From assembly GCA_022797375.1 (NCBI GenBank), contig JAAWKM010000010.1, positions 1-45,253 of the forward strand: a stretch of 45,253 bases of DNA, in the 5' to 3' direction. The number at the start of each line of letters is the position of its first letter. Position 1 is the first letter of the stretch. The notes under the pieces are model-generated. The model saw nothing but the letters and a program-made list of their open reading frames with translations, searched no databases and was not told where the DNA came from. A program made the translations under genes and the position numbers. Positions 1-8,859 of this stretch are shown here, in pieces. Origin of the DNA: Lachnospiraceae bacterium (lineage in GTDB: Bacteria > Bacillota > Clostridia > Lachnospirales > Lachnospiraceae).

Positions 1-111
1 CGGTGCCATTTTGCACGTTTTTTGTGCAAAATGTGTACATAACCAGTGCTGAAAGCACTGCTAGTTACTATGAACAGCGTAGCTGTGAATAGTAACAAAA
101 CGTACGGTTAC
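1..111. repeat. Cluster of three hairpins at left window end
   Basis: Three perfect or near-perfect inverted repeats lie in a row in non-coding DNA. One has 10-bp arms at 7-16 and 24-33 around a T-rich loop. A second has 7-bp arms at 44-50 and 54-60. The third has 8-bp arms at 64-71 and 89-96 with an inner 4-bp stem (75-78/82-85). No ORF covers them. Such clusters resemble dispersed palindromic repeats of clostridial genomes. A transcription terminator for a gene left of the window is an alternative for the first hairpin. The base pairing is seen directly; the function is inferred. Confidence 0.6.
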
Positions 112-270
112 GTGTGCCAGTGCCAGAATCATTCCGCACATGGGCACGCTTGCGCTACGTTAACCCACACAACGGCACATAAAGCCCCTGTGCCACATGA
201 CACAGGGGCTTAAATGCCGGTGGGGTTAAAAGTGCCCATTTTGCGGAATGACTGCTGGCATCTGGCACAC
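112..270. repeat. ~159-bp imperfect palindrome (large stem-loop element)
   Basis: The outer arms GTGTGCCAG (112-120) and CTGGCACAC (262-270) are perfect complements. Further in, 130-138 pairs with 242-250 and 142-147 with 232-237. The centre is a third nested stem in which AGCCCCTGTG (183-192) faces its complement at 201-210, extended by a GGCA/TGCC and a TAACCC/GGGTTA pairing. The whole element could fold into one long arm with internal loops, as DNA cruciform or as RNA. It may be a MITE-like or palindromic repeat unit, or a structured RNA. A similar-sized element lies at 44951-45113. The rest of 271-373 is AT-rich and I see nothing in it. Confidence 0.65.
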
Positions 271-373
271 ATAACCTGTCACTTTAAATTTGCAATAAAA
301 CCTGTAATAACATAATATATACAAATTACGTTACTTACGTACCAGGCGCTGTATATATTTTTCTATTTTACTT

Positions 374-3022
374 TTACATTTTTTCCCATAATACACAATA
401 AGAACCATCTGGCAGTTTTACGATTTTAACATTCCCTGCCTTTTCTTTTTCATTACATTGCGTCAGCCAGACCATGTTGTAATCTGCATCTTCCCCTGTA
501 GCTTCATCAATACGGGTTGTACCAGCAAAATCAGGATTATTGTTATTTATAAGGCTTAAATCTGCAATGCGTACAAAAACATCATATATTCCACTAAGTG
601 ACTCTTCATTTTTCCCTATTTTATAAATATCACTGGTATACATATGTTCTGATTTTCCTGCTATGACATAGGTGGAATTGCTCATTGCAAAACCTCCCAT
701 ATGTACATATGTAATATTTCCATCTAAATGATGTTCATTAGTTCCATATTGTCCACTGGAATGATAAAGTAATATATAATCCTGGATAAAATCCAACATA
801 TCAATTGTATTATCTGACAAATAATATCTTCCAAGACTGATACCTCTTGTATCTAAAGCATCACCCCTTTGTATAGCTGCAAAACCATAATCTGTAGGAA
901 TTAATGATATTCCAAATTCATGGCTGACCTCGAGGTCTTTAAAAGATACCATCTCCATTGTTTCTGCATTTATGCCAATAAACTCTGAACCCTGGTGATG
1001 TTTGCCATCTGATGGAAGGATTGTCCATTTTGTACTTAAAATTATACACAAAAAACCCTTATTATAAGAAATATTTGTATTACTGAAAGAAAATGGAAAC
1101 TGTGCCTTTGTATATGATACTGGAAGCCCTAAGGTTTTAATTAATTTACCTGAACTGTCATATTTGCATATTTGTATATTTTCTTCATCCATAGAGCTGT
1201 CAATAACATCATCTGAAATACTTTTTCCCCAGATAATATAATAGTAACCATCATCTCCAATAGTTGCTGCCCCGAAGGTAAATCCTTTATTCTCAATTTT
1301 AACCAGTTTTTCGTTTTTATCTTTTGGAATTACAGTTACAATATCTTTATCACCATAGAAAGCAAACAATTTTCCATCTGGATTTTCCGATTCCTGGAAT
1401 TTATCATTTTCACCAAATACATCATAAGCTGTTATGCCGAAAGTTGTTTTCCAGTTATTAGAATACATTGTGTCATGCTCTATTGTATCTGCGCTTGTTT
1501 CCTGTATTTCTGCATAGTGTACTTTACCATCTGTATTATCTTTAATTTTATAGTCTAAAGCTTCACGTTCATAATTAATTTCCTTGAAATAATGGGGTAA
1601 TATAGCTAAATCCATATCTGATTTATAATTTCCACCTGTAATATTAAGAACTGCATTATTATATTTACCAGTAAAAAATGTGCTGTTTCCAAGCTTAACA
1701 CTATTTGGAATTGTAATTTCTGCCAGGTTTTCACAATTATAAAATGCCCTGTCACCAATTTTACCCACACTATCCGGAATAGTAACGCTTTTAAGGTTTG
1801 TGCAATGGAAAAATGCATTCTTTCCAATTACAGATACACCATTTGAAATTGTAATATCTGTAAGGTTTTTACAATTATCAAATGCTGAATTTCCTATTAT
1901 AGTAACACTTCCAGGAATAAATACACCTGTCATGCCTTCATTTAATAAAAAAGCACATGCCGCAATTATTGTAGTGCCTTCCCTGATTTTATAGTACCCT
2001 GTAATATCCTTAGTATTAAGCAGGTAATTTCCAAGATATAAAGCACCATTATCCCAGTTATCAGGATTATAATAATAAGGTGTATTATAAAGTATCTTGT
2101 TTCCAATACTTGTTAAACCATCTGGAACAGAGATAGTATTAAGTTTAACACAACTATAAAATGCATAGTCCCCTATGCTTTTTACACTTTCTGGAACATT
2201 AATTTCTGTAAGGCTTGTACATTCCATAAATACATAATCTCCTATACTTGTAACATTTTCAGGTATAGAAATATCTGTAAGTTTTCTACATTTCTCAAAA
2301 GCGTTATTATTAATTGCAGAAACACTTTCTGGTATTGTACAGCTTTCAATAGTTACTGGAGCTTTTATAAGTGTTGAAAAATCCTTATTATAAAGTATTC
2401 CATCTAAAGTACAGTAATTACTATTACCTGCAGACACTTTAATTGTCTTTAAATTTTCAGAAGCAAGCGCAGCATCACCGATTTCTAATACACTGGACGG
2501 AATTACTATATCAGTAATAGCAGTGCCTTTAAATGAACATTCTCCAATACGCGTAACTCCTTTCGGTATAGAAATCCCAGTAAGACAGCCACAAGAATTA
2601 AAAGCATAATCCCCTATACTGGTTATGCCCTCTGGTATGGAAACACCTGTAAGTTTATAGCAGCTTTCAAAAGCATATTTTCCTATACTGGTTACACTTT
2701 TTGCTATAGAAACAGTTTCAGCCCCTGTACATTCCATAAAGGCATAATCATTTATACTTGTCACCCCGTCTTCAATAACTATAGCCTTAATTTCCTGGCG
2801 TTCCCTTGGCGTAGCGCCATACCTCCAGTTATCCCTCATACTCCCAGTGCCAGAAATTGTATTTGTACCATTATCATCTAATACCCATGTTAAATTTTTA
2901 CCACATGTACCTGACTTTTTAGAACTTTCCGCAGCATATGCCGGCATATACTGCAAAAATGATGCTGGTATGCACATTGCTGCTGCCAGTATTATACTTA
3001 ATACTCTTTTTCTAAGTTTCAT
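374..3022 (-). CDS. BspA-like leucine-rich-repeat surface protein (882 aa)
   Basis: Probable secreted cell-surface protein. Residues 1-30 form a signal peptide (basic start, hydrophobic core, ending AYA). A short cap with GTCGKNLTW follows, as in BspA-type proteins. From about 80 to 450 there are repeated LRR_5 units of roughly 23 residues built on the pattern SIGDYAF...L..I.IP. The C-terminal ~430 residues are not repeats and I do not recognise them; they are beta-rich with many Tyr and Gly. I see no sortase motif or C-terminal membrane anchor. BspA-like proteins are usually linked to adhesion or host binding, so that role is an inference. The start follows an AGAAGGGAG ribosome site. It lies downstream of, and in the same direction as, a second LRR protein. 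Confidence 0.85.
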   Translation of the reverse strand: MKLRKRVLSIILAAAMCIPASFLQYMPAYAAESSKKSGTCGKNLTWVLDDNGTNTISGTGSMRDNWRYGATPRERQEIKAIVIEDGVTSINDYAFMECTGAETVSIAKSVTSIGKYAFESCYKLTGVSIPEGITSIGDYAFNSCGCLTGISIPKGVTRIGECSFKGTAITDIVIPSSVLEIGDAALASENLKTIKVSAGNSNYCTLDGILYNKDFSTLIKAPVTIESCTIPESVSAINNNAFEKCRKLTDISIPENVTSIGDYVFMECTSLTEINVPESVKSIGDYAFYSCVKLNTISVPDGLTSIGNKILYNTPYYYNPDNWDNGALYLGNYLLNTKDITGYYKIREGTTIIAACAFLLNEGMTGVFIPGSVTIIGNSAFDNCKNLTDITISNGVSVIGKNAFFHCTNLKSVTIPDSVGKIGDRAFYNCENLAEITIPNSVKLGNSTFFTGKYNNAVLNITGGNYKSDMDLAILPHYFKEINYEREALDYKIKDNTDGKVHYAEIQETSADTIEHDTMYSNNWKTTFGITAYDVFGENDKFQESENPDGKLFAFYGDKDIVTVIPKDKNEKLVKIENKGFTFGAATIGDDGYYYIIWGKSISDDVIDSSMDEENIQICKYDSSGKLIKTLGLPVSYTKAQFPFSFSNTNISYNKGFLCIILSTKWTILPSDGKHHQGSEFIGINAETMEMVSFKDLEVSHEFGISLIPTDYGFAAIQRGDALDTRGISLGRYYLSDNTIDMLDFIQDYILLYHSSGQYGTNEHHLDGNITYVHMGGFAMSNSTYVIAGKSEHMYTSDIYKIGKNEESLSGIYDVFVRIADLSLINNNNPDFAGTTRIDEATGEDADYNMVWLTQCNEKEKAGNVKIVKLPDGSYCVLWEKM

Positions 3023-3063
3023 TCTTTTTCTCCCTTCTTTGCCTGTTAATGGTATTTACAATT

Positions 3064-3096
3064 CAGGGCATACAATTTTTTAACTTGTATGCCCTG
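3064..3096. repeat. 12-bp perfect inverted repeat between the two LRR genes
   Basis: CAGGGCATACAA (3064-3075) faces its exact complement at 3085-3096 across a 9-nt loop. It sits between the stop of the upstream LRR gene and the start of the 882-aa LRR gene. No clear T-tract follows on the minus strand, so it is a poor classical terminator. It could be a transcript-stabilising or partial-termination hairpin. Confidence 0.55.
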
Positions 3097-3170
3097 TTAA
3101 TATAATTATGTTCTTAAATGTAATTATCTGCTGCAATTTTTTAAACAACAGGCATTATTTTATAAGTATA

Positions 3171-6100
3171 TTATAATTTCTTAAATTTAGATTTTTTTGA
3201 CATTCCTTTAGCCTGGAATATTTTTTTATACAGTTTCCACTTACTTTTAACAGCTTTAACCTGTGGACTGGAAAAACCATTGCCAAATGCATTTTTTCCT
3301 ATACTTGCAGATTTAAGTTTATTTGTCCTTACAGTTATTGTGCGCAGTTTTTTACAGCCATAAAATGCCTTTTTACCTATGGAAATTACATTTTTGCCTA
3401 TCTGGACAGATTTAAGTTTTTTATTATTTTTAAACGCATCTGCTCCTACAGAAGTTACCTTATACACACTGCCATTAATTTTTACTGAATTTGGAATTGT
3501 AACATTAACAGGCTTTTGTTTTGTACTTTCTATATATTCGGCCGTTTTATTTTTTCCAGTTTTAGTTACCTTATATATAGCTTTAGACTTTTTATCAACA
3601 GTCTTTGTACCTTTTTTAATATTATTTTTTGTACTTTCTGTTTCCCCAGGTACAGGCGTACCTGATACTTCTGGTGCTACAGTTTCTACAGGTGCAGCAG
3701 ATACCTCTGGTATAGCACTTTCCTGTGGTGAACCAGATGCTTCTGGTACAGCAGTTGGTGCAGGTGAACCTGATATTTCTGGCGTTACACTTGGTACTGG
3801 TGTAGCTGTTGCTTCTGGCGTTACGCCTGGCACTGGTGTAGCTGTTGTTCCAGGTGCACCAGTTGGTACAGATGGATATGGAATAATTATGCCAGTTCCG
3901 CTACCAGGATTATTATTTGTATTGTCATTATCATCTGGTTTATTGTCATCTGGTTTGTCATTTTCTGGTTCATCAGATTTTATAATATAATTATTTCGAT
4001 ATGCAATTGCAGAACCATCTGCCCCTTTTAAGAAGAAGTTATATTTTTTTATTGGTGATAACCCTTCCATATCGGACTCTGTAAACTTATATCCTGGTTC
4101 TGGAACATTAATTGTTTTTATTGTCTTTAAATTATTGTACCATCCAGTTATTGTAATAATTGCTGGAAATGCACTTTTGCTGCCATATACTGTGCTAAAT
4201 TCATTATTTGAAACTTCAATATATATATTATCATTAATTGCAATACTTTCATTATTTCCAAGAGCTAACCATCCACTGGTCTGGCTTCTCTTTATATACT
4301 CTGCTCTGTATATATTGTCACTATCATATTCTGTATCATAGAAACTTTCTTGAGGATGCCAGCTGTCTGCTATAATTGTGTCTTTTTCTTCCCCATTTCC
4401 ATAATAAAGATATACTTTACAATAATTAATATTAGAGAGTTTTTGTCTTACAGAACTAGAAAAATTGATAACCCTGTAAAACTTTTCACCAGTAATAGTA
4501 AAGTCATTATTTGCGAACTTATATGTTCCTATTTCGTTTTCCTGGAAATCAAGTATCTTAACTTTAAGTTTGTCTTTAATTTTTATATCCCCTTCCCCAC
4601 AATAAAAATCCGCAATTTCTTCTGAAGGGAAACACATTAATACTTCCCCGGAAGCCAGATAATTGTACTGGTTTTCAAGACAAAGCCTGTTGCTGTCTGC
4701 TGTTTTAAACACACAACTAAGGTAATCATACCTGTCACCATCACTAAAATAAAAGCCATCCTGGTAAGGGTTAAAAAACAGGTAATATCTGTTTTTTTCA
4801 CTATTAAGACTGCCTTTGTAAATTCCATTATATGATAAATTGTCATTTTCATTTTTAAGAGATAATTCTACTGTTCCAATTTTATCTTCTTCATCAGGAC
4901 GGTCATCTGTATCATAAATAACTGCAGTACAGGTATCTTTTAGTTCATTCTGGTTATAGCACTTAATTTTTATAGAAAATTCCAGTTCTTTGCTATCTGG
5001 CAGATATAGGTTGTTATCCAAACCATAATAAAAATCTATTGAACCGTTACCACAAACATTTGTATGGTAGTAACCAGGAAAAAATCTAAGCATAACCGTT
5101 GAATAACTAATATTGGATTTTCCATTAATATCTGTATAAGTAATATATAAATAATAAGGCAGCTCAGTATGATGATGTATAGTCCCATTTTCAAGCTCTT
5201 TTTTTAACGGAATAATTACAACATGGTCATTATCTGCTATAATACTTCCTCCAGAAGTACATAATGTTCCCTCATAAGATTTAATTTCATAAGATATTGC
5301 AGAACCAGATGGGATATTAGAATCATAATATTCTATAGAATCAGTTTCACAGTTCCAGCTATAAGCTGCAGAATATGTATATGTATTATTGCTATAAATA
5401 TTATTATACATATAATAATATCTGGCAACATTCTCAGCTATAATATCTGTACCATTTCCAGAATATTTATACTCAATATTATAAAGGCCATTACCAAGTT
5501 CTCCATTATTACACTGTATATAATAAACAGCAGAATCATTATATTCCTGTATAAATTTTATACTTGAAGCCAGTATTTCACCTGTTTCAATATCTTTAAA
5601 ACTAAGTGATAATTTATCAAAATCAGTATTATATGCTGATATTCTTACTCCATAAATATTTGAATCTATATAACGGTTATACCTGTCAGCTTCCTTAATA
5701 TATGGTTTATCTGTTACAGTGAGTTTTATTCCTGTTTTATGCATTTTTCCATCAATATAATAAACTGCTTCTAATTCCTCACCTGCTTCTAATTCCCTTG
5801 TACAGTAAACCCTGCAGTCTGCATGATATATATCCATGCCATCCAGATAATAAGACTTATAAAGTATATTACCATACCTTGGATCATTACTGTCACCATC
5901 CAGGTATTCACTACTTTCGGTACAGGCAGCAGTCTGTCCATTTTTATCAATTAAAGAAATGCCACTAACTGAATAACCATCACTGCCATCATCTTCGTCT
6001 TTGCCTGGAGCTGTAGTATTGTGAACATATAAATCCAGGTCGTAAATCCCTTCCCCTGCTGGAAGATAATTACATGCAGACCATGATTCCTGTTCTATAA

Positions 6101-6191
6101 ATGTTACTGTTTTCTGGACAGAAAAAAGGGTAAGCCCATCAGTGCCTTCTCCAAATGGCATTTCTGTCATGGAATAAACCCGCCCTGGCAC
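3171..6191 (-). CDS. LRR/Pro-Thr-rich surface protein lacking a signal peptide (1006 aa, probably 5'-truncated)
   Basis: A large beta-rich region (about residues 1-740) has many Tyr, Asn and Asp and I do not recognise it. A Pro/Thr/Ser/Val linker with repeated TPVPG-type units (about 745-850) follows, then a short LRR_5 block near the C-terminus (about 900-980) and a Lys-rich end. The architecture is that of an exported surface protein. However, the best start is a GTG at 6191 or an ATG seven codons later, and neither begins a signal peptide. The frame stays open upstream to a stop near 6257, encoding a further ~21 residues that are not signal-like. The promoter of the divergent kinase lies just beyond. 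The 5' end has therefore probably been lost, and the gene may be non-functional or expressed without export. I did not find a frameshift that restores a signal peptide. Confidence 0.7.
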   Translation of the reverse strand: MPGRVYSMTEMPFGEGTDGLTLFSVQKTVTFIEQESWSACNYLPAGEGIYDLDLYVHNTTAPGKDEDDGSDGYSVSGISLIDKNGQTAACTESSEYLDGDSNDPRYGNILYKSYYLDGMDIYHADCRVYCTRELEAGEELEAVYYIDGKMHKTGIKLTVTDKPYIKEADRYNRYIDSNIYGVRISAYNTDFDKLSLSFKDIETGEILASSIKFIQEYNDSAVYYIQCNNGELGNGLYNIEYKYSGNGTDIIAENVARYYYMYNNIYSNNTYTYSAAYSWNCETDSIEYYDSNIPSGSAISYEIKSYEGTLCTSGGSIIADNDHVVIIPLKKELENGTIHHHTELPYYLYITYTDINGKSNISYSTVMLRFFPGYYHTNVCGNGSIDFYYGLDNNLYLPDSKELEFSIKIKCYNQNELKDTCTAVIYDTDDRPDEEDKIGTVELSLKNENDNLSYNGIYKGSLNSEKNRYYLFFNPYQDGFYFSDGDRYDYLSCVFKTADSNRLCLENQYNYLASGEVLMCFPSEEIADFYCGEGDIKIKDKLKVKILDFQENEIGTYKFANNDFTITGEKFYRVINFSSSVRQKLSNINYCKVYLYYGNGEEKDTIIADSWHPQESFYDTEYDSDNIYRAEYIKRSQTSGWLALGNNESIAINDNIYIEVSNNEFSTVYGSKSAFPAIITITGWYNNLKTIKTINVPEPGYKFTESDMEGLSPIKKYNFFLKGADGSAIAYRNNYIIKSDEPENDKPDDNKPDDNDNTNNNPGSGTGIIIPYPSVPTGAPGTTATPVPGVTPEATATPVPSVTPEISGSPAPTAVPEASGSPQESAIPEVSAAPVETVAPEVSGTPVPGETESTKNNIKKGTKTVDKKSKAIYKVTKTGKNKTAEYIESTKQKPVNVTIPNSVKINGSVYKVTSVGADAFKNNKKLKSVQIGKNVISIGKKAFYGCKKLRTITVRTNKLKSASIGKNAFGNGFSSPQVKAVKSKWKLYKKIFQAKGMSKKSKFKKL

Positions 6192-6268
6192 TGGAAAACC
6201 TGCGTCCGTCTGCCAGTACAGGAAAACTGGAGATTTTATAAAACGGACGTGGTTTTATAGCCATATAT

Positions 6269-6297
6269 TTGACTTTTCATCCCAGTTATACTATAAT
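6269..6297 (+). promoter_or_regulatory. Sigma-A promoter of the AgrC-like kinase
   Basis: TTGACT at 6269-6274 and TATAAT at 6292-6297 with a 17-bp spacer, close to the consensus, 56 bp before the ATG at 6353. It lies in the region where the 5' end of the divergent LRR gene would be expected. Confidence 0.8.
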
Positions 6298-6352
6298 AGC
6301 TTATCAATTTAATTATCTGACATAATTTACGAAACCAAGGCAGGAAAAAATA

Positions 6353-7642
6353 ATGAATTACTTTACTAATATATCATATATGGTAAGCCATATTTTTTTA
6401 ATGGTATTTATTTTCTTTTTTATTTTACACAGATATTCAAAACACACTACTGCTATAATATGTTTTTCTGCATTCTGCTCATTAGTTTTTCTTGATTATT
6501 TTAAACTGAATATTTTTCCTGAAAGCAAATTATGCTATTTTATAGTAACAATTACACAAATAATAATTACCCAGTCTGTTGTTATTATTATTTCAAAGAA
6601 AAGGGATAATAAAGCACTGTTTATGGGGCTTAGTGCATCTAATTATGTAATAGCCGGAAGCATTATTGCAACAATACTGCATATATGTACTGGAAATGAG
6701 ATAGTATCGCTTTTAGGAAGTATTATTGTACATATTGCTATTTTTCTTCTTTTATATTTCAGGTTACGTAAAATATGCCTTAAATGCCAGGAAATAGAAT
6801 ATTTAAAAAACTGGTGGGAATTATGCCTTATTCCTGCATTTTTTTATTGCAGTTTTACTTTTTTAGCATATTTCCCAAACAGGCTTTATGATATACCTGC
6901 TAATATACCTGGGATAATTGTCTTCATTATAACTATGTTTGTTTCGTATGTGGTTATTTTAAGATATATAGAAAGCCAGTCAGAAAAAGCAGATATTTAC
7001 TGGAAAAATGTATTTATGGAAGAATATATCAAGGGGCTGGAAAACCAGTATTATATGCTGGAGCAGTCGGAACAGAATATGAAAATATTGCGCCATGATA
7101 TAAGGCATTATTCTAAAATGATTGATGCTATGCTTTCACAAAACAAATATGATGAAATCAAAAAAATTACAGAACATATTAATAATGTAGTAGATGAAAA
7201 TAAGGTAATTAAATATTGTAATAACCTTATTGCAAATACTATTATATCAAAAATGATGGAAAAAGCCCGTATCTTAGGAATTAAAGTAGACTTGGATATT
7301 GTTATTCCAAAAGAAATACCAGTGAATGATTACGAATTTACTTTAGTTATTGCAAACTTATTTGAAAATGCAATAATTTGTGTAAAAGATTTTGAAGAAA
7401 AAAGAAGAAATATATATGTAAAAGTAAACTGTTCAAAAGAACATTTATTAATACGTATGAAAAATGAATTTGATAAAAAAATAGAATTTGACTTAGCAAC
7501 AGGGCTTCCTAAAAGTACAAATGGAGAAAACCACGGGCTCGGAATGCAGAGTGTATTTTCTTTTTCAAGAAAATATGGCGGAGAAGCTGGATGTTATCTG
7601 GAAGATGGCTTTTTTAATATAATTATTCTTGCGAAATTTTAG
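6353..7642 (+). CDS. AgrC-like sensor histidine kinase, GHKL domain (429 aa)
   Basis: Membrane sensor kinase of the quorum-sensing/AgrC type. About six hydrophobic segments fill residues 1-205. Then comes a linker with the phosphoacceptor box LRHDIRHYSKMI near residues 245-256, followed by a GHKL ATPase with an N-box (LVIANLFENA) and a G-box (GLGMQS). The length fits the family. In known systems such kinases sense a cyclic or linear peptide and phosphorylate a LytTR response regulator. Neither a LytTR regulator, an AgrB-like processing protease nor a pheromone precursor is in this window, so it appears to be an orphan here. An AGGCAGGAAA ribosome site precedes the ATG, and its own promoter lies upstream. 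The ligand is unknown. Confidence 0.85.
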   Translation: MNYFTNISYMVSHIFLMVFIFFFILHRYSKHTTAIICFSAFCSLVFLDYFKLNIFPESKLCYFIVTITQIIITQSVVIIISKKRDNKALFMGLSASNYVIAGSIIATILHICTGNEIVSLLGSIIVHIAIFLLLYFRLRKICLKCQEIEYLKNWWELCLIPAFFYCSFTFLAYFPNRLYDIPANIPGIIVFIITMFVSYVVILRYIESQSEKADIYWKNVFMEEYIKGLENQYYMLEQSEQNMKILRHDIRHYSKMIDAMLSQNKYDEIKKITEHINNVVDENKVIKYCNNLIANTIISKMMEKARILGIKVDLDIVIPKEIPVNDYEFTLVIANLFENAIICVKDFEEKRRNIYVKVNCSKEHLLIRMKNEFDKKIEFDLATGLPKSTNGENHGLGMQSVFSFSRKYGGEAGCYLEDGFFNIIILAKF

Positions 7643-7688
7643 AGTTTTTTTGTGAAAAAACAAATTAAAATATTGCTAAAATACAGCG

Positions 7689-7830
7689 TATAATAAAGAA
7701 GCTGGCTTTACTTCTGGATTTGAAGTAGTTAAGCGCCCACAGCAAATATATTTGTTGTGGATACCAAACCCTAAACAGGCAGGTTAAACAGGCATAAAAC
7801 TCTGACCCTTGGTTTTATGCCTGTCTGTCT
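7689..7830 (+). ncRNA. Candidate small RNA with own promoter and terminator
   Basis: This is the main content of the 334-bp gap 7643-7976. A TATAAT (7689-7694) has a TTAAAA 18 bp upstream. Then follow a hairpin with 6-bp arms (7709-7714/7722-7727), a hairpin with CCACA at 7737-7741 facing TGTGG at 7756-7760 plus inner pairs, and a 13-bp perfect stem (7788-7800/7812-7824) followed by a T-containing tail. The sequence TAAACAGGCA occurs twice (near 7772 and 7785), so the right arm of the last stem can pair with either copy, a switch-like arrangement. No + strand gene follows, which favours an independent RNA over a leader. I could not match it to 6S, SRP, tmRNA or a known riboswitch. It could instead be the 3' UTR of the kinase gene. 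Confidence 0.45.
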
Positions 7831-7934
7831 GTATAAAAAACACTATTGCACATCCCTTAATTATGTTTGCATTTTATAATCTTTTGTATTAGAATTTTAT
7901 ATAGTGCATTGCAAATGCATAAAACAAACAGAAA

Positions 7935-7963
7935 GCATGTCCCTAACCTGTTTAGAAACATGC
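7935..7963 (-). terminator. Terminator after the YesL-like gene
   Basis: GCATGT (7935-7940) pairs with ACATGC (7958-7963), with an inner CTAA/TTAG stem. On the minus strand it is followed by a T-rich run. It lies just downstream of the YesL-like stop codon. Confidence 0.5.
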
Positions 7964-7976
7964 ATAATTCACACCA

Positions 7977-8708
7977 TTAATTAAAATCCTCTTCGCTTAA
8001 TGTATCTTTGTCTGTATCCTCAAATTCTTCATCTTCCAACATATCACTTTCATACTCTTTTTCCTGTTCCTCTTTCTGTGCTGCCTTTTCTTCATTATCA
8101 TTTTCAACCAGCCTGAAAAGAGGCCTTGCAAAACCACTTATTGTAAGAATAATACATGCTGGTCCTAATAATATTCCTATAAGCAGAGTAGTAAAATTCC
8201 ATCTAAAAACTATATACTCAAGTACAATCATTAAAAATAAACCAAAAGTTTTAGGTAAATACCTTAAACCAATTGAATAAGAATTCCTTAGAGTATTTAT
8301 AACTGTATTCTCATATCTTGCCAGAAGTGCATATGCATAAATAAGGTGCATAAATGCCAAAAATGTTGCAATTACACCAACAACGGTAAAAATAGTGCCA
8401 TTGCCTTCAATTTTAGATAACTGGAAATCCAGGTATATGGCATACATTGCAACTAACTGGATAATCCCGGTAATGCTGCCTTTAACCAGGTTATTCTTAA
8501 ATTCGCGGAAAAATGGCCTTGCAATATACCCCTCTTTTTCTTCCACCATCCTAAGTGTTATAGTAAATGCTGCTGTAGTTGCTGCTCCCATTGTAATGAT
8601 TGGAAGGCTGCATAAAACCCATAAAAAGTTAAGCTTTATCATATCTGTCAGCCTGCTCATAAATTTATACAAAGGACTTTCTATACTAAAAAAACCATTA
8701 TTCCCCAT
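7977..8708 (-). CDS. YesL-like (DUF624) membrane protein (243 aa)
   Basis: Integral membrane protein of the YesL/DUF624 family. It starts with the family-like segment FFSIESPLYKFMSRLTDMI, then LNFLWVLCSLPIITMGAATTA, and has about five to six hydrophobic segments up to residue ~200. The tail is very acidic (Glu/Asp-rich, last ~35 residues). YesL proteins are regularly encoded with YesMN two-component systems and LplABC-type sugar importers, as here, but their biochemical role is not settled. I start it at the ATG after an AGGAGG site 9 nt upstream, ten codons inside the longest open frame. It is separated from the upstream binding-protein gene by a strong hairpin, so it may have lower or separate expression. 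Confidence 0.8.
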   Translation of the reverse strand: MGNNGFFSIESPLYKFMSRLTDMIKLNFLWVLCSLPIITMGAATTAAFTITLRMVEEKEGYIARPFFREFKNNLVKGSITGIIQLVAMYAIYLDFQLSKIEGNGTIFTVVGVIATFLAFMHLIYAYALLARYENTVINTLRNSYSIGLRYLPKTFGLFLMIVLEYIVFRWNFTTLLIGILLGPACIILTISGFARPLFRLVENDNEEKAAQKEEQEKEYESDMLEDEEFEDTDKDTLSEEDFN

Positions 8709-8791
8709 CCAGCTATTCCTCCTATAATTAAAATACATTACTAAACATAATTCTTTCTAAGTATATAACATAATAACATAAAATGCAAACC

Positions 8792-8815
8792 GGACTGTCC
8801 ATATATGGACAGTCC
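8792..8815. terminator. Hairpin after the solute-binding protein gene
   Basis: GGACTGTCC and GGACAGTCC form a 9-bp stem around a short AT loop (8793-8814). It lies between the binding-protein stop and the YesL-like start on the minus strand. It probably terminates most transcripts or stabilises the 3' end of the binding-protein mRNA. Confidence 0.6.
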
Positions 8816-8859
8816 AGTAATTATTTTATATTAGAATTCTTAATAAAGCAGCCTGGAAT

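Noticed and set aside
3379-3990. A 203-codon open frame on the plus strand
   Set aside because: It is the antisense of the Pro/Thr/Val linker of the LRR protein; its own repeats are a by-product of the linker repeats.
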